DNA of 64,000 nucleotides, taken from contig NZ_JAJUKH010000010.1 of the NCBI RefSeq assembly GCF_021538675.1, positions 62,001 through 126,000 of the forward strand, read 5' to 3'. Under the pieces are notes generated by a model. It made no database searches. It saw only the letters and a list, made by a program, of their open reading frames with translations, and was not told where the DNA came from. This stretch comes from Paenarthrobacter sp. AR 02. Its GTDB lineage: Bacteria; Actinomycetota; Actinomycetes; Actinomycetales; Micrococcaceae. Shown piece by piece: positions 33,597-41,890 of this stretch (its first letter is position 1; each line of letters starts with the position of its first letter). Made by a program: the position numbers and the translations under genes.

Positions 33597-33763
33597 CGGT
33601 TCCATTCCAAACACAGCAACACCAAGCTTGACGTCGCCCCCTAGGGGAACCTCGTCCGTAAGCCGATCCCCAACCGGGTCAGCGATCCAGTCCATTGGCG
33701 GGGCCGGGACGAAGGATGCATGGTCGTTGGCGGTAACGGGTGGCCAGTGTCGCCCCGAAAGGG

Positions 33764-33967
33764 GCCGTCATCGACATCGATGAGACCGATCTCGCCGAGG
33801 CTTTCTAACTGCCCGGCGCTGACCTTTCCAACGAAGAACTGCTGGTCCAGGTCATTCCGATCCAGTCTGACGAATTCACGTTTATGTCCTGTTTCCTTGT
33901 CCACCACCGCAGCCAGCTCGCCAAGGAAAGGGACGGAAACAAGTATTGCACCGAATGCGAAGGCTGA
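33764..33967 (+). pseudogene. DUF4193 zinc-ribbon protein relic
   Basis: The frame reads AVIDIDETDLAEAF, TAA (33806-33808), LPGADLSNEELLVQVIP, SCFLVHHRSQLAKERDG and YCTECEG, TGA. This is the second half of the actinobacterial DUF4193 family (usually ~95 residues, FTCSSCFLVHHRSQLA...C.EC). The start is missing, one nonsense codon interrupts it, and the first ligand Cys is replaced by Phe (FTFMSCF). DUF4193 is normally a single-copy chromosomal gene, so this looks like a discarded copy. Confidence 0.8.
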
Positions 33968-34471
33968 ACCATTTCACCTGCTCGAAGGGCGACGGCTGAC
34001 CCTGGGAAATATGTGGACAGGGCTGCAGCGCAACAGCAGTCCCAGCGTCTCCTCGACCTCACGAACCCGACGCGCCGGCCCCGGACTAAGCTTCACCACC
34101 TGGATGGGAAACAACGCATTCCGCAGCTTCCAAACCTGTCACAGTCAGCCCTTTCTAACGCGGACCACTCGCCATTCGTGCGGGCCATGTTCCCATGCTC
34201 TCGTGGAATCAGATTCGGTCGAGGTCACCCTCCTGGATCATCCGCCGCCACTTCCGGAACGTCCACCGTGTCCCGTAGCGCCACACATTGCCCGATATAT
34301 GGCTGATGTCCACAACCGGCACGCTGCGCGATTGCCATGCACAGTTTCACCAACTGCTCATATCGAGCATCGGAGGCACTGGACTTCCTAGACACATATT
34401 AGGTCTACCGATGAAACTCCTAAGTCGCTGAGGTTAACTCCAAGCCGTAGGAAAGGTTCAATTTTGGCCCG
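33968..34471. other. Intergenic DNA, no supported gene
   Basis: 500 bases after the DUF4193 relic. Open frames lack ribosome sites and recognisable patterns; likely debris of older insertions. No repeat noted. Confidence 0.5.
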
Positions 34472-34684
34472 TCACCGGCAATGGCTTTTATTCACGCAAA
34501 GACACCTTCCGCCCTTTGTGTCCGCTGCCTGGCAGAGACCAAGACCGGAAGGCGGCAGGTCGGTCATTCTTCCCAGCCAAGTCCATTGGTCGTCGCGAGA
34601 GGGGTGCTTGCATTCGGCACATTCTGTCTGTCCGCTGCCAAATAGTGCCGTACGTAGTCGATCCATCCGGAATAGGAAAGCCAT
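34472..34684 (-). CDS. Possible 70-residue Cys-containing protein at the end of the kdh operon
   Basis: Leftward frame 90 bases after the MobA-like gene. AGAAGGACG lies 8 bases before the ATG. It has CAECKHPS near residue 22, then LCQAADTKGG and CLCVNKSHC, giving six cysteines, possibly a metal or redox site. Unknown family; the only support is the ribosome site and position at the operon end. Confidence 0.3.
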   Translation of the reverse strand: MAFLFRMDRLRTALFGSGQTECAECKHPSRDDQWTWLGRMTDLPPSGLGLCQAADTKGGRCLCVNKSHCR

Positions 34685-34774
34685 AGTGGAACGTCCTTCT
34701 GTTGAGAGAATCAACCTAAACGTGCTTTTGAGACCCACGAGAAATAGGTGGGGTGCAGGCTGCGGGGCATCGTC

Positions 34775-35389
34775 CTACAGGAGGCGATACATCTGCTCCA
34801 CGGTGTCTACGTCCTCACCGGTAGATTCATCACTGCAATCGATAAGATCTACGAGCCACGGTTTCTGGCGTAAGAAAACCCTGGCTCCGGCATCACCGGA
34901 AACGGTACTGGCCACTGCTGGCCGAAGTCCTGCATCGATGACCATTGGATGACCTCTTCGGAGCACCCGAGGGCTGTCTAACGATGAGTACGCAGCCGAA
35001 CTGATGCGCCCCGGCCGGTGGGAGACGAGTAGCCGGCCAACAGTGGTGACGCTGAGCCCTGGTTGATCTACCAGAGCCACGAGGATGTGGTTCTTTGTAT
35101 GTGCAGCAGCATCACCGGCAAGGTAGGAACTTCCCATACCTGATGACCAGTCATGGTTCACCACTATCCGATAGGGCTCAAGGTTTGCACGGGCGCACAC
35201 CGCTTGTGCATTCGCTCCAAGAACAATTACTACCTCATGACAGCCGCCGACAAGCATTGTCTCGGCGGCGTCCTCAACGAGGTTTCGTCCGCGGTATGGC
35301 AGGAGCGCCTTCGGACCACGCCCAAGACGTTTTCCGGCGCCGGCGGCCAGCAACACTCCCGTCACACACGGCAAATCCGTGTCACCCAC
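34775..35389 (-). CDS. MobA-like molybdenum cofactor cytidylyltransferase (MocA type)
   Basis: A 204-residue nucleotidyltransferase. The N-terminal TGVLLAAGAGKRLGRGPKAL is the NTP loop with the Lys of the family, and ILVALVDQPGLS carries the metal-binding Asp. The RGHPMVID motif is typical of MocA-like proteins. It would attach CMP to molybdopterin, giving the MCD cofactor needed by xanthine oxidase-family hydroxylases such as Ndh and Kdh. The pAO1 cluster contains a MobA homologue for which exactly this role was proposed. It overlaps the preceding small gene by 8 bases. Confidence 0.85.
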   Translation of the reverse strand: MGDTDLPCVTGVLLAAGAGKRLGRGPKALLPYRGRNLVEDAAETMLVGGCHEVVIVLGANAQAVCARANLEPYRIVVNHDWSSGMGSSYLAGDAAAHTKNHILVALVDQPGLSVTTVGRLLVSHRPGRISSAAYSSLDSPRVLRRGHPMVIDAGLRPAVASTVSGDAGARVFLRQKPWLVDLIDCSDESTGEDVDTVEQMYRLL

Positions 35390-35759
35390 CGTGAGGTTCC
35401 TGTTCGCAAGATGGAAGGACTGTCAGATCCCATTGCTTGGTGCGATCCCGACGCAGTCGATAGTCAGTACAAAAGATTAGCCTTCTCTCCCCAAGCCCTT
35501 CTAGGCGAATCCAGATGATGCCAAGGGAAGGAGCGCTCGTGTCCACGACGCCGGAGTAGGGTAACGTGCCATCTTCACACACCTGGATCTGGTCACCCTG
35601 CGCCAACATTTGCAGATCAAATAGCTGGCTTTCGTCGAAGTTGCCGGGTGCGGGATTTTCTACTGACTTTGAAACTGCCATGGTCTTGTTGTCCACCGGG
35701 TTTTGCCAACTTCGGTTGTCTTCAGAAGGTTGCATTGCTAGCTCTTTAGGGTTGGACAT
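35382..35759 (-). CDS. Hypothetical protein between xdhC and the MobA-like gene
   Basis: 125 residues starting 2 bases after the xdhC stop and overlapping the next gene by 8, so it is a coupled operon member. A polar N-terminus (~45 residues) leads to FDLQMLAQGDQIQVCEDGTL and SGVVDTSAPSLGIIWIRLEG, a beta-rich pattern like a small barrel. No family recognised. Its place between the XdhC-type and MocA-type proteins suggests a role in cofactor handling or delivery (inference). Confidence 0.6.
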   Translation of the reverse strand: MSNPKELAMQPSEDNRSWQNPVDNKTMAVSKSVENPAPGNFDESQLFDLQMLAQGDQIQVCEDGTLPYSGVVDTSAPSLGIIWIRLEGLGERRLIFCTDYRLRRDRTKQWDLTVLPSCEQEPHGG

Positions 35760-35761
35760 TG

Positions 35762-36895
35762 CTAGGCCGGGTCCGAGTGCACAGCGCCAGTGGAGTCGCG
35801 CAGAGGGCGGCCACTCCCCTGCCAACGCTTGGCTATTATTTCGGCCACAACTGACACTGCTGTTTCCTCCGGTGTCCGGCCGCCGAGATCAAGTCCGATG
35901 GGACTATGAAGCTCGGCAATTTGCCGCTCTATCACTCCAGCCTCCAGAAGGCGGTTTAGCCGATCTTCATGGGTCTTTCGTGAGCCCATAGCGCCTATGT
36001 AGGAGGGCCTGCATGCCCCCTCCAGCCGCAGGGCGATTTCCAAGACAGGGACGTCGAACTTGGGATCATGGGTAAGAACGCAGATGACCGTGCGGTTGTC
36101 CACCTTTCCCTGTGTCACTTCCTGCTGAAGGTAAACGTGAGGCCAAGATACGATCACCTCGTCCGCACCAGGAAAGCGCGCGGTGGTCGCAAATACAGGG
36201 CGAGCATCGCAGACGGTCACATGAAAGCCCACCATTGACCCAGCCCGCGCGACTGCTGCTGCAAAATCGATGGCACCAAAAATGATCATTCTGGGCTTGG
36301 GCTGATAGGAAGAAACAAAGACCTTTGTTCCGGTTTCCATCCGTTCCCCGCTGGGACCGTACGTGAGCACCTTGGATTCACCCGAAGCCAGCAGGCCTCT
36401 CGCATCGTCGGCAATCGCATGGTCCAGCATGTTATTGCCGAGGGTCCCGCCAGTATGGGCTGGCCAGACTATTAGCCGCTTACCCAGCATTTCTGGCTGG
36501 TCATGTTCGACCACGGTAGCGGTGGCAACGGGGTTGCCCTTCTGAACGTCCTGAATGATCGTTCGTAATTCTGGGTAACTTTCTTTGGTGACTCGTTCAA
36601 CGAAGACGTCGATTGTTCCGCCACAGGTCAGTCCTACGGCTACAGCGTCATCGTCGCTATATCCAAACCGTTGCAGAACAGGAGTACCGTCTTCAATGAC
36701 CTCCTGCGCAATTTGGTAAACAGCTCCTTCGACGCAACCCCCGGAGACTGAGCCGACGGCCTCCCCCGGGGTGCTTACGGCCATCGCAGCGCCCGCTGGC
36801 CGGGGGGCCGATTTAGACGTGCTGACGACTGTGGCGAGGGCGAAGGTTTCTCCGTGCGTCGTCCATTCTGCCAGTGCTTCAATAACGTCACGCAT
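35762..36895 (-). CDS. XdhC/CoxI-family molybdenum hydroxylase maturation protein
   Basis: 377 residues. N-terminal XdhC_CoxI domain: FALATVVSTSKSAPRPAGAAM and GSVSGGCVEGAVYQ; C-terminal Rossmann domain: PRMIIFGAIDFAAAVARAGS and AMGSRKTHEDR. XdhC proteins bind molybdenum cofactor and help insert the sulfurated form into xanthine dehydrogenase-like enzymes. It overlaps the VWA gene by 8 bases, so CoxD-, CoxE- and CoxF/I-type proteins are made together. The clients are presumably the Kdh and Ndh large subunits. Confidence 0.88.
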   Translation of the reverse strand: MRDVIEALAEWTTHGETFALATVVSTSKSAPRPAGAAMAVSTPGEAVGSVSGGCVEGAVYQIAQEVIEDGTPVLQRFGYSDDDAVAVGLTCGGTIDVFVERVTKESYPELRTIIQDVQKGNPVATATVVEHDQPEMLGKRLIVWPAHTGGTLGNNMLDHAIADDARGLLASGESKVLTYGPSGERMETGTKVFVSSYQPKPRMIIFGAIDFAAAVARAGSMVGFHVTVCDARPVFATTARFPGADEVIVSWPHVYLQQEVTQGKVDNRTVICVLTHDPKFDVPVLEIALRLEGACRPSYIGAMGSRKTHEDRLNRLLEAGVIERQIAELHSPIGLDLGGRTPEETAVSVVAEIIAKRWQGSGRPLRDSTGAVHSDPA

Positions 36896-37979
36896 GTGCT
36901 ATCCGATCTGCTAGGTCCCTAAAAGCTGCCATGGTGTGGCCGGCGACCAGGGCATCAACGTGCGGGAGAACGGCCTTAATGCCGCTCTGTATAGGTTCGT
37001 ATCCAGACTTTCCGCGGTGGGGGTTGGCCCAGATAACACGATGAGCCAAACCATGGAGGCGGGAAACCTGACGGGCAAGATCTCTGGGATCCCCACGTTC
37101 CCATCCGTCACTGGCGATCACCAGCACAGAACCTCTGAGCATTGCGTGTTGTCCCCACAGGGTAATGAAGGCCGCTAGGGCTTCGCCCAGTCGCGTGCCT
37201 CCGGACCAATCGGGAACGACGAGTCCAGCGTCCAACAGTGCGACCTCCGGATCCGGGTGCTGCAATGCCGAGGTCACTCTGGTTAGGCGTGTGCCGATAG
37301 AAAATACTTCTGTTGTGTCGGACGCGCCAGCTAAAAGGCGGTGACCGAAGCGGAAAAAGCTGTCAGCATAGGCTTCCATAGATCCTGAAACATCTACGAT
37401 CAAGACGACTCGTCGGGGCTTTTTCGTTCGGAAGCGATATTGCAGGCGCCCTGGTTCGCCGCCTCTCCTCAGATTGTCTCGGACAGTGTGTGCCGGATCG
37501 ATGCGCTTGTGGCGATGGGTCCGCTTGTAACGCGCCCTTCTCAGCGGTTCTCTAACAGGTAGAGCAGCAAAGGCCTCCGCAAGATAACTCTTTTCCTCCG
37601 CTGACATGAGTGCCACATCTCGGTGTTGCAGGGATTCATCTTTGCTAGCCAGTGCAATCTGCTGCTCCAATTCCGGCTGAGGGCTGTCGCCGTCTGCTGC
37701 GTCGGGAAGGCTTGCTTCCTGTCCCTCCGAAAGGGGCACAGGAATCGGCGATTCCGATGAAAACCACAGGCCGAACGTCCGGTCGTAGGGCCCGAAGTCA
37801 GACCTGCTCCTACATAACGTCGCGCGTCCGGCCCAGAAGACCTCGTCGCGACGCTGAAGATCCAAAACGCTCAGAGCCTCGAGGTAAAGCTGGGCCTGTT
37901 CGGCCCCTATGGTCATCCCCTCATCTCTGAGAGCACCTACGAAACCATAAAAAATTTTCAGACCTACTTGTGAAGACAT
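36888..37979 (-). CDS. CoxE-like VWA domain protein
   Basis: 363 residues. The C-terminal von Willebrand A domain has an intact MIDAS motif (VVLIVDVSGSMEAYADSF, near residue 202) and the follow-up SGGTRLGEALAAF. The N-terminal ~190 residues are the CoxE-specific part with YKRTHRHKRIDPAHTVRDNL. With the MoxR-type ATPase it forms the CoxD/CoxE pair that, in carbon monoxide dehydrogenase clusters, remodels the molybdenum enzyme during active-site assembly. It lies 17 bp after the ATPase gene. Confidence 0.88.
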   Translation of the reverse strand: MSSQVGLKIFYGFVGALRDEGMTIGAEQAQLYLEALSVLDLQRRDEVFWAGRATLCRSRSDFGPYDRTFGLWFSSESPIPVPLSEGQEASLPDAADGDSPQPELEQQIALASKDESLQHRDVALMSAEEKSYLAEAFAALPVREPLRRARYKRTHRHKRIDPAHTVRDNLRRGGEPGRLQYRFRTKKPRRVVLIVDVSGSMEAYADSFFRFGHRLLAGASDTTEVFSIGTRLTRVTSALQHPDPEVALLDAGLVVPDWSGGTRLGEALAAFITLWGQHAMLRGSVLVIASDGWERGDPRDLARQVSRLHGLAHRVIWANPHRGKSGYEPIQSGIKAVLPHVDALVAGHTMAAFRDLADRIAHA

Positions 37980-37996
37980 CGCCAGTACCGTTCACG

Positions 37997-38890
37997 TTAG
38001 GTAGGAAAGACGGTTCTTAGGGCGTTCAAGATAAGCTCCTGGTCGTCTTGGTCTTTGCAGAGGGCGCCAATTGTCAGGCTGGCACTGTCGGCGTCGATGT
38101 CACTTCCGCCAAGGCGGTTCAAAGCCTGGGCCCAGTCAAGCGCTTCGGCTACCCCAGGGGAGCGTCGCAAACGTCCCTGATTGCGCAAGGACTGGACTAC
38201 GTCCACCACCTGCTGCGCTAGCTTCTCATCCACGCCGGGCAGCCGTGTCTTGATGATCTCCAACTCACGGGCCGGTTCTGGGTGGTCTATCCAATGAAAG
38301 TAGCATCGCCGTTTCAGAGCCTCGTGTAACTCACGGGTCCGGTTGGAGGTCAGGATCACGATGGGTGGAACTTTGGCGGTGATAGTACCCAACTCGGGTA
38401 TAGATATTTGGTTTGATGCGAGCACTTCCAGGAGGAACGCTTCAAATTCATCGTCAGCTCGGTCAACCTCGTCGATGAGGAGAACGGCCGGTCCACTTTG
38501 TAAGGCCCGAAGAATCGGACGAGGCAGCAGGAAACGTTCGGTATATAGGGACTGCTCTAGTTCCTCCGCACTCGTTGTCGAATTTGCTGCCTCCAGTGAG
38601 CGTAAGTAAAGAATCTGACGTGAGAAATCCCAGTCATAGAGCGCTTGGGTGGACTCGATGCCCTCGTAGCACTGCAGTCGGATCAACGGGATTGCCAGCA
38701 TCTTAGCTATTGCTTCGGCCAAGGACGTTTTTCCCGTGCCTGGAGCACCTTCAACAAGCAGCGGCTTGTTCATCGCAACAGATAGAAAGACGGTGGTGGA
38801 TAGACCCTCGTCAGCCAAATAGTTGACAGCCTTGAGCCGCGCAGCCATCTCACCGGGACTTTCCGGTTTGGTCACTTTGTCGTTACTCAT
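37997..38890 (-). CDS. CoxD-like MoxR-family AAA+ ATPase
   Basis: 297 residues. Walker A VEGAPGTGKTSLAEAIAKML near residue 52, Walker B VLLIDEVDRADDEFEAFLLE, then the sensor-1 region IVILTSNRTRELHEAL. MoxR ATPases act as chaperones with VWA partners; CoxD is needed for correct metal-cluster assembly in CO dehydrogenase. First of three coupled maturation genes, about 200 bp behind nit, with a structured intergenic region in between. Confidence 0.9.
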   Translation of the reverse strand: MSNDKVTKPESPGEMAARLKAVNYLADEGLSTTVFLSVAMNKPLLVEGAPGTGKTSLAEAIAKMLAIPLIRLQCYEGIESTQALYDWDFSRQILYLRSLEAANSTTSAEELEQSLYTERFLLPRPILRALQSGPAVLLIDEVDRADDEFEAFLLEVLASNQISIPELGTITAKVPPIVILTSNRTRELHEALKRRCYFHWIDHPEPARELEIIKTRLPGVDEKLAQQVVDVVQSLRNQGRLRRSPGVAEALDWAQALNRLGGSDIDADSASLTIGALCKDQDDQELILNALRTVFPT

Positions 38891-39012
38891 TGTCTCGCCT
38901 TGCTAGTCGGTTTTCGAGGTGTGGCATTGCGGCTTTTTGCGGTGTCTACTTATGCAGGTGCTGAATACCGCCAGTAGAAGGGCGTCCACCGGCCGTACCA
39001 ACCGTAAGAACA

Positions 39013-39060
39013 GCCGATTCCGGGATGCCCCGCCCTACCCGAATCGGCAGGACATCCCGG
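39013..39060 (-). other. Interlocked inverted repeats between nit and the CoxD-like gene
   Basis: GCCGATTC (39013-39020) pairs with GAATCGGC (39041-39048), and CCGGGATG (39020-39027) pairs with CATCCCGG (39053-39060). The two helices interlock, so the RNA could form a pseudoknot or switch between two hairpins. It lies in the only large gap (202 bp) of the operon and is transcribed leftward. Confidence 0.55.
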
Positions 39061-39092
39061 CCGAGTCTGCTCGGATTAGACCCTTACTATTC

Positions 39093-39968
39093 CTACAAGT
39101 GGCTTGCGATCACGGTCTTGCCCTTAGCAGCCCAGATATCTGCCCGCCGGTCGTTCAGCACCGGGAACGAACTTCGCAGTTCGTTCAGTGAATCGAAATT
39201 GAGAGTTGCACGGAGAACGGCTTCCTCTTTGTCTGCCTGAGCGAGGATATCTCCGTTGCCATCCACAATCTGACTGTGACCACCCAGCTCCACCTCCTGG
39301 TCAACCCCCGTCATGTTGCATTGCACGACAAAGGATTGGTTTTCGATTGCTCGAGCGCGACCCAGAGTCTGCCAATGCTGAATTCGCGTAAGTGGCCAGC
39401 ATGCTGGTATCACATTGAGCGCCGTACCTTCTGCTGAGATGTGTCGATATAGTTCGGGGAAGCGAAGATCGTAGCATGTGCTGAGCCCAGTGATGGCAGT
39501 GGCTCGTTCTGTCTGCAGCTCCACCACCCTGGGTTCATCTCCCGCTGCTATCAGCTTTGGCTCTCCGTCGGAAAAGCCGAAGCGGTGGATCTTTTTATAG
39601 GTCGCCCGGAGGGATCCGGTCGGGTCAAAAAGAACCGATGTATTCCACATGTCAGAAGCAGCGCTGCTTGGTTCCGTGACCATGAAAGAGCCGGCGTGAA
39701 ACCAGGCCTTCTTGTCCCTGGCCACTTCGGACAGGAAAGTGAACACTTCACTTTCCAGCGAAATGGCGTTCTTTCGCCAGCTGTCGTAGGAGAACCCGCC
39801 ATGAAGCCAGAGTTCAGGCAGGACGATCAGGTCCGCTTTGCCGACGCCAGAAACCAAGTCCTGGATACGCGAAATCCTGTCCTCGAGCAGCTCTGTTGAG
39901 TCAAATTTCACCTGAACAGCTGCTACGTCAAGTTGCCCTCTACTTGGTGCTAGTTCGCGCACTTCCAT
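39093..39968 (-). CDS. nit: Carbon-nitrogen hydrolase, probable alpha-ketoglutaramate omega-amidase
   Basis: A 291-residue nitrilase-superfamily amidase. The catalytic triad is visible: Glu in LIVLPELWLHGG (about 52), Lys in ATYKKIHRFGF (about 126) and Cys in GLSTCYDLRFPELYR (about 165). ATG 39968 is chosen because homology (LDVAAVQVKFDS) starts just after; it leaves 5 bases to the coxG stop. In pAO1-type clusters an omega-amidase converts alpha-ketoglutaramate, from the pyridine ring, to alpha-ketoglutarate and ammonia. Next to dhph and the cyclase gene, it fits that role. Confidence 0.85.
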   Translation of the reverse strand: MEVRELAPSRGQLDVAAVQVKFDSTELLEDRISRIQDLVSGVGKADLIVLPELWLHGGFSYDSWRKNAISLESEVFTFLSEVARDKKAWFHAGSFMVTEPSSAASDMWNTSVLFDPTGSLRATYKKIHRFGFSDGEPKLIAAGDEPRVVELQTERATAITGLSTCYDLRFPELYRHISAEGTALNVIPACWPLTRIQHWQTLGRARAIENQSFVVQCNMTGVDQEVELGGHSQIVDGNGDILAQADKEEAVLRATLNFDSLNELRSSFPVLNDRRADIWAAKGKTVIASHL

Positions 39969-39973
39969 CAGGT

Positions 39974-40681
39974 TCAAGACCTTCGGTTGCTTCCTGCGGC
40001 AACACCGGCCGAGAAGACCGCAATCAGCGCAGCTACGATGGAAACGATTGCGGGCAGCCACTGTCCAACTGCGGGAACTTCGACCTGAGTGCCAGGGCCC
40101 TTTTTGGCGGCCCGCGTGTCCTTTGCCAGCTTGATGAGGTCCAGTACTTCGGATTCTGCCTGAAGAGGTTGCTTTACTTCTCTTCCGAGGGCTGCTTCAG
40201 TTTTTGAGAGCTCAGATGCTTCGCTGCTGCTCTCGCTTCCTGAAGTCATCTCTACAGCCAACCGTTGGGCGAATACTCCGAGGATGGCCGTGGCCGCTTC
40301 ATTGATTACACCTCGCCCGAACTGAGCGATTTTACCTGTCATGTCCAGCTCGGTCTGAACAATGACGGTGGCACCGTTTGCTTCCGGCTCAAGTCGGGCG
40401 GTGATAGTTGCGGACATATTTCCTTGCCCGCGAGCATCCTTCGCACGGGCCTGAATTACCGCGCGGCGGCCCTTTTCATCGACCTCAATGAATCGGGCAA
40501 CGCCGACATACTCGGCCGTGATGGGCCCAACCTTGATTTTTGCCTTGCCCTCGTACTCGTCACCGTCAACACTGGTGATGGATGCTCCGGGAAGCATGGG
40601 GGCGATTCGCTGCAAGTCCAGCAAAACCGGCCACGCCTCGTCCGGGGGTACGGGCACGGTAAAAGTGTTGGTCATCTCCAT
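39974..40681 (-). CDS. CoxG-like SRPBCC protein with C-terminal membrane anchor
   Basis: 235 residues. N-terminal CoxG/SRPBCC domain: TNTFTVPVPPDEAWPVLLDL and RIAPMLPGASITSVDGDEYE; then a flexible Ser/Glu-rich linker (about 150-200) and one hydrophobic helix (WLPAIVSIVAALIAVFSAGV) at the C-terminus. CoxG anchors CO dehydrogenase to the membrane in Oligotropha; here it could hold ketone dehydrogenase at the membrane. It lies 15 bp after dhph. Confidence 0.88.
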   Translation of the reverse strand: MEMTNTFTVPVPPDEAWPVLLDLQRIAPMLPGASITSVDGDEYEGKAKIKVGPITAEYVGVARFIEVDEKGRRAVIQARAKDARGQGNMSATITARLEPEANGATVIVQTELDMTGKIAQFGRGVINEAATAILGVFAQRLAVEMTSGSESSSEASELSKTEAALGREVKQPLQAESEVLDLIKLAKDTRAAKKGPGTQVEVPAVGQWLPAIVSIVAALIAVFSAGVAAGSNRRS

Positions 40682-40696
40682 GATGGTTTTTCCTTA

Positions 40697-41890
40697 TTAA
40701 GAATTAGTGACGACGGATGGTTCATCCACTTTAGGGAGCCCAAAAGCAAACGCGGGGTTTCCGGGCTCAAAGCTTCCCCCGTGCTGCAGACGGGACGCCA
40801 TCTTTTTCACTTTGTTGAGATAAGCGTGTCCCTGCTGCAGCTGTCTGGTTTCCCAACTCTGCAGGGACCCCCGCAGATCATGGTTCTTTGTGAAGACTTC
40901 GGCAAGGGTTCGTGCGTCATCACAAGCTTTAGCACCCCCCGCAGCGGCGTGGGGCCTTGGAGTCACCGCCGCGTCTCCGATCAACAGGACACGGCCATGA
41001 ACCATGCGGTCGACGGTGGCATCTGCAACAACAGTCACGAATGGGGAGGAGGCGTTGAGTACGAGGTCCCTGAAGGGCTTGAAGAGGCTCTCGCCCTTAC
41101 TGTGGAACTGACGGAGATTGTGGGGATTCAGCGAGTTATTGTGGACCGATGTCGGGAGCCTGATGCCGCGAACGTCTGTCATAAGTTCGTCGAGGTCCGG
41201 TCCTTCAGCGACGTTCCAGTACCACTGAAAATTCAGACGCGGGGACTCGGCGTTTTCCCGTCCTGGAATCGGGTAAGCGATGAGGTGGCCATCGTCCAGA
41301 AGTCCATACGTGAACTTGTCGTTAAAGTAGTTCCACACGTCGTCGGCAACTTCGCCCGGCTGAAGCACGCCTCGCCAGGTGACGTAGCCCGCGTATGTGG
41401 GCTCAATACCCAGCAGGCGCTTGCGAACTACCGAGGCTCCGCCGTCCGCGCCGATCACCCAGTTCGCTTCGGCCTTTGTGCCATCTGAGAAGCGCATCTG
41501 CACTGTTTCGGAATCTTGGCTTAGGCCGACCAGGCATTTACTGGTGTGGTATCGCTCGGGTCCGAACAGCTCGTAGAGCCCCCCGTATATCGAGTCGTAG
41601 CTAGTGAAGCGCCAGTCTGCAGGAACGGATCCGACTCTTTCTCCAGTCAGTGCGTCCACATATTCCATGGATGATGACGGCACGCTGATGGAGTCCAGCT
41701 CAACGCCTTGCTCCAGCAAGTAATGAACAAGCTCCGGCTGGACGACAATGCCTGTGCCGAAGCCTGAGAGGGGCTGAGGTGATCGCTCATAGACATCGAC
41801 GTCAACGCCAGCATCTCGAAGCATCAGCGCTGCTGTCAGCCCAGATATCGAACCACCAACTACCGCGATACGGTCGGTCGTGGGACTCAT
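40697..41890 (-). CDS. dhph: 2,6-dihydroxypyridine 3-monooxygenase
   Basis: A 397-residue FAD-dependent aromatic hydroxylase, the same length as the characterised pAO1 enzyme. FAD-binding AVVGGSISGLTAALMLRDAG at the N-terminus, the DG motif VIGADGGASVVRKRLLG, and the second FAD motif GRVLLIGDAAVTPRPHAAAG. It converts 2,6-dihydroxypyridine, NADH and oxygen to 2,3,6-trihydroxypyridine, the precursor of nicotine blue. It overlaps the cyclase-family gene by 4 bases, so ring hydroxylation and the next step are translated together. Confidence 0.93.
   Translation of the reverse strand: MSPTTDRIAVVGGSISGLTAALMLRDAGVDVDVYERSPQPLSGFGTGIVVQPELVHYLLEQGVELDSISVPSSSMEYVDALTGERVGSVPADWRFTSYDSIYGGLYELFGPERYHTSKCLVGLSQDSETVQMRFSDGTKAEANWVIGADGGASVVRKRLLGIEPTYAGYVTWRGVLQPGEVADDVWNYFNDKFTYGLLDDGHLIAYPIPGRENAESPRLNFQWYWNVAEGPDLDELMTDVRGIRLPTSVHNNSLNPHNLRQFHSKGESLFKPFRDLVLNASSPFVTVVADATVDRMVHGRVLLIGDAAVTPRPHAAAGGAKACDDARTLAEVFTKNHDLRGSLQSWETRQLQQGHAYLNKVKKMASRLQHGGSFEPGNPAFAFGLPKVDEPSVVTNS

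Noticed and set aside
33129..33695. A 188-codon antisense frame over the hypothetical gene at 32982
   Set aside because: The plus-strand frame has better residue patterns; however neither has a recognised family, so this choice is only moderately sure.
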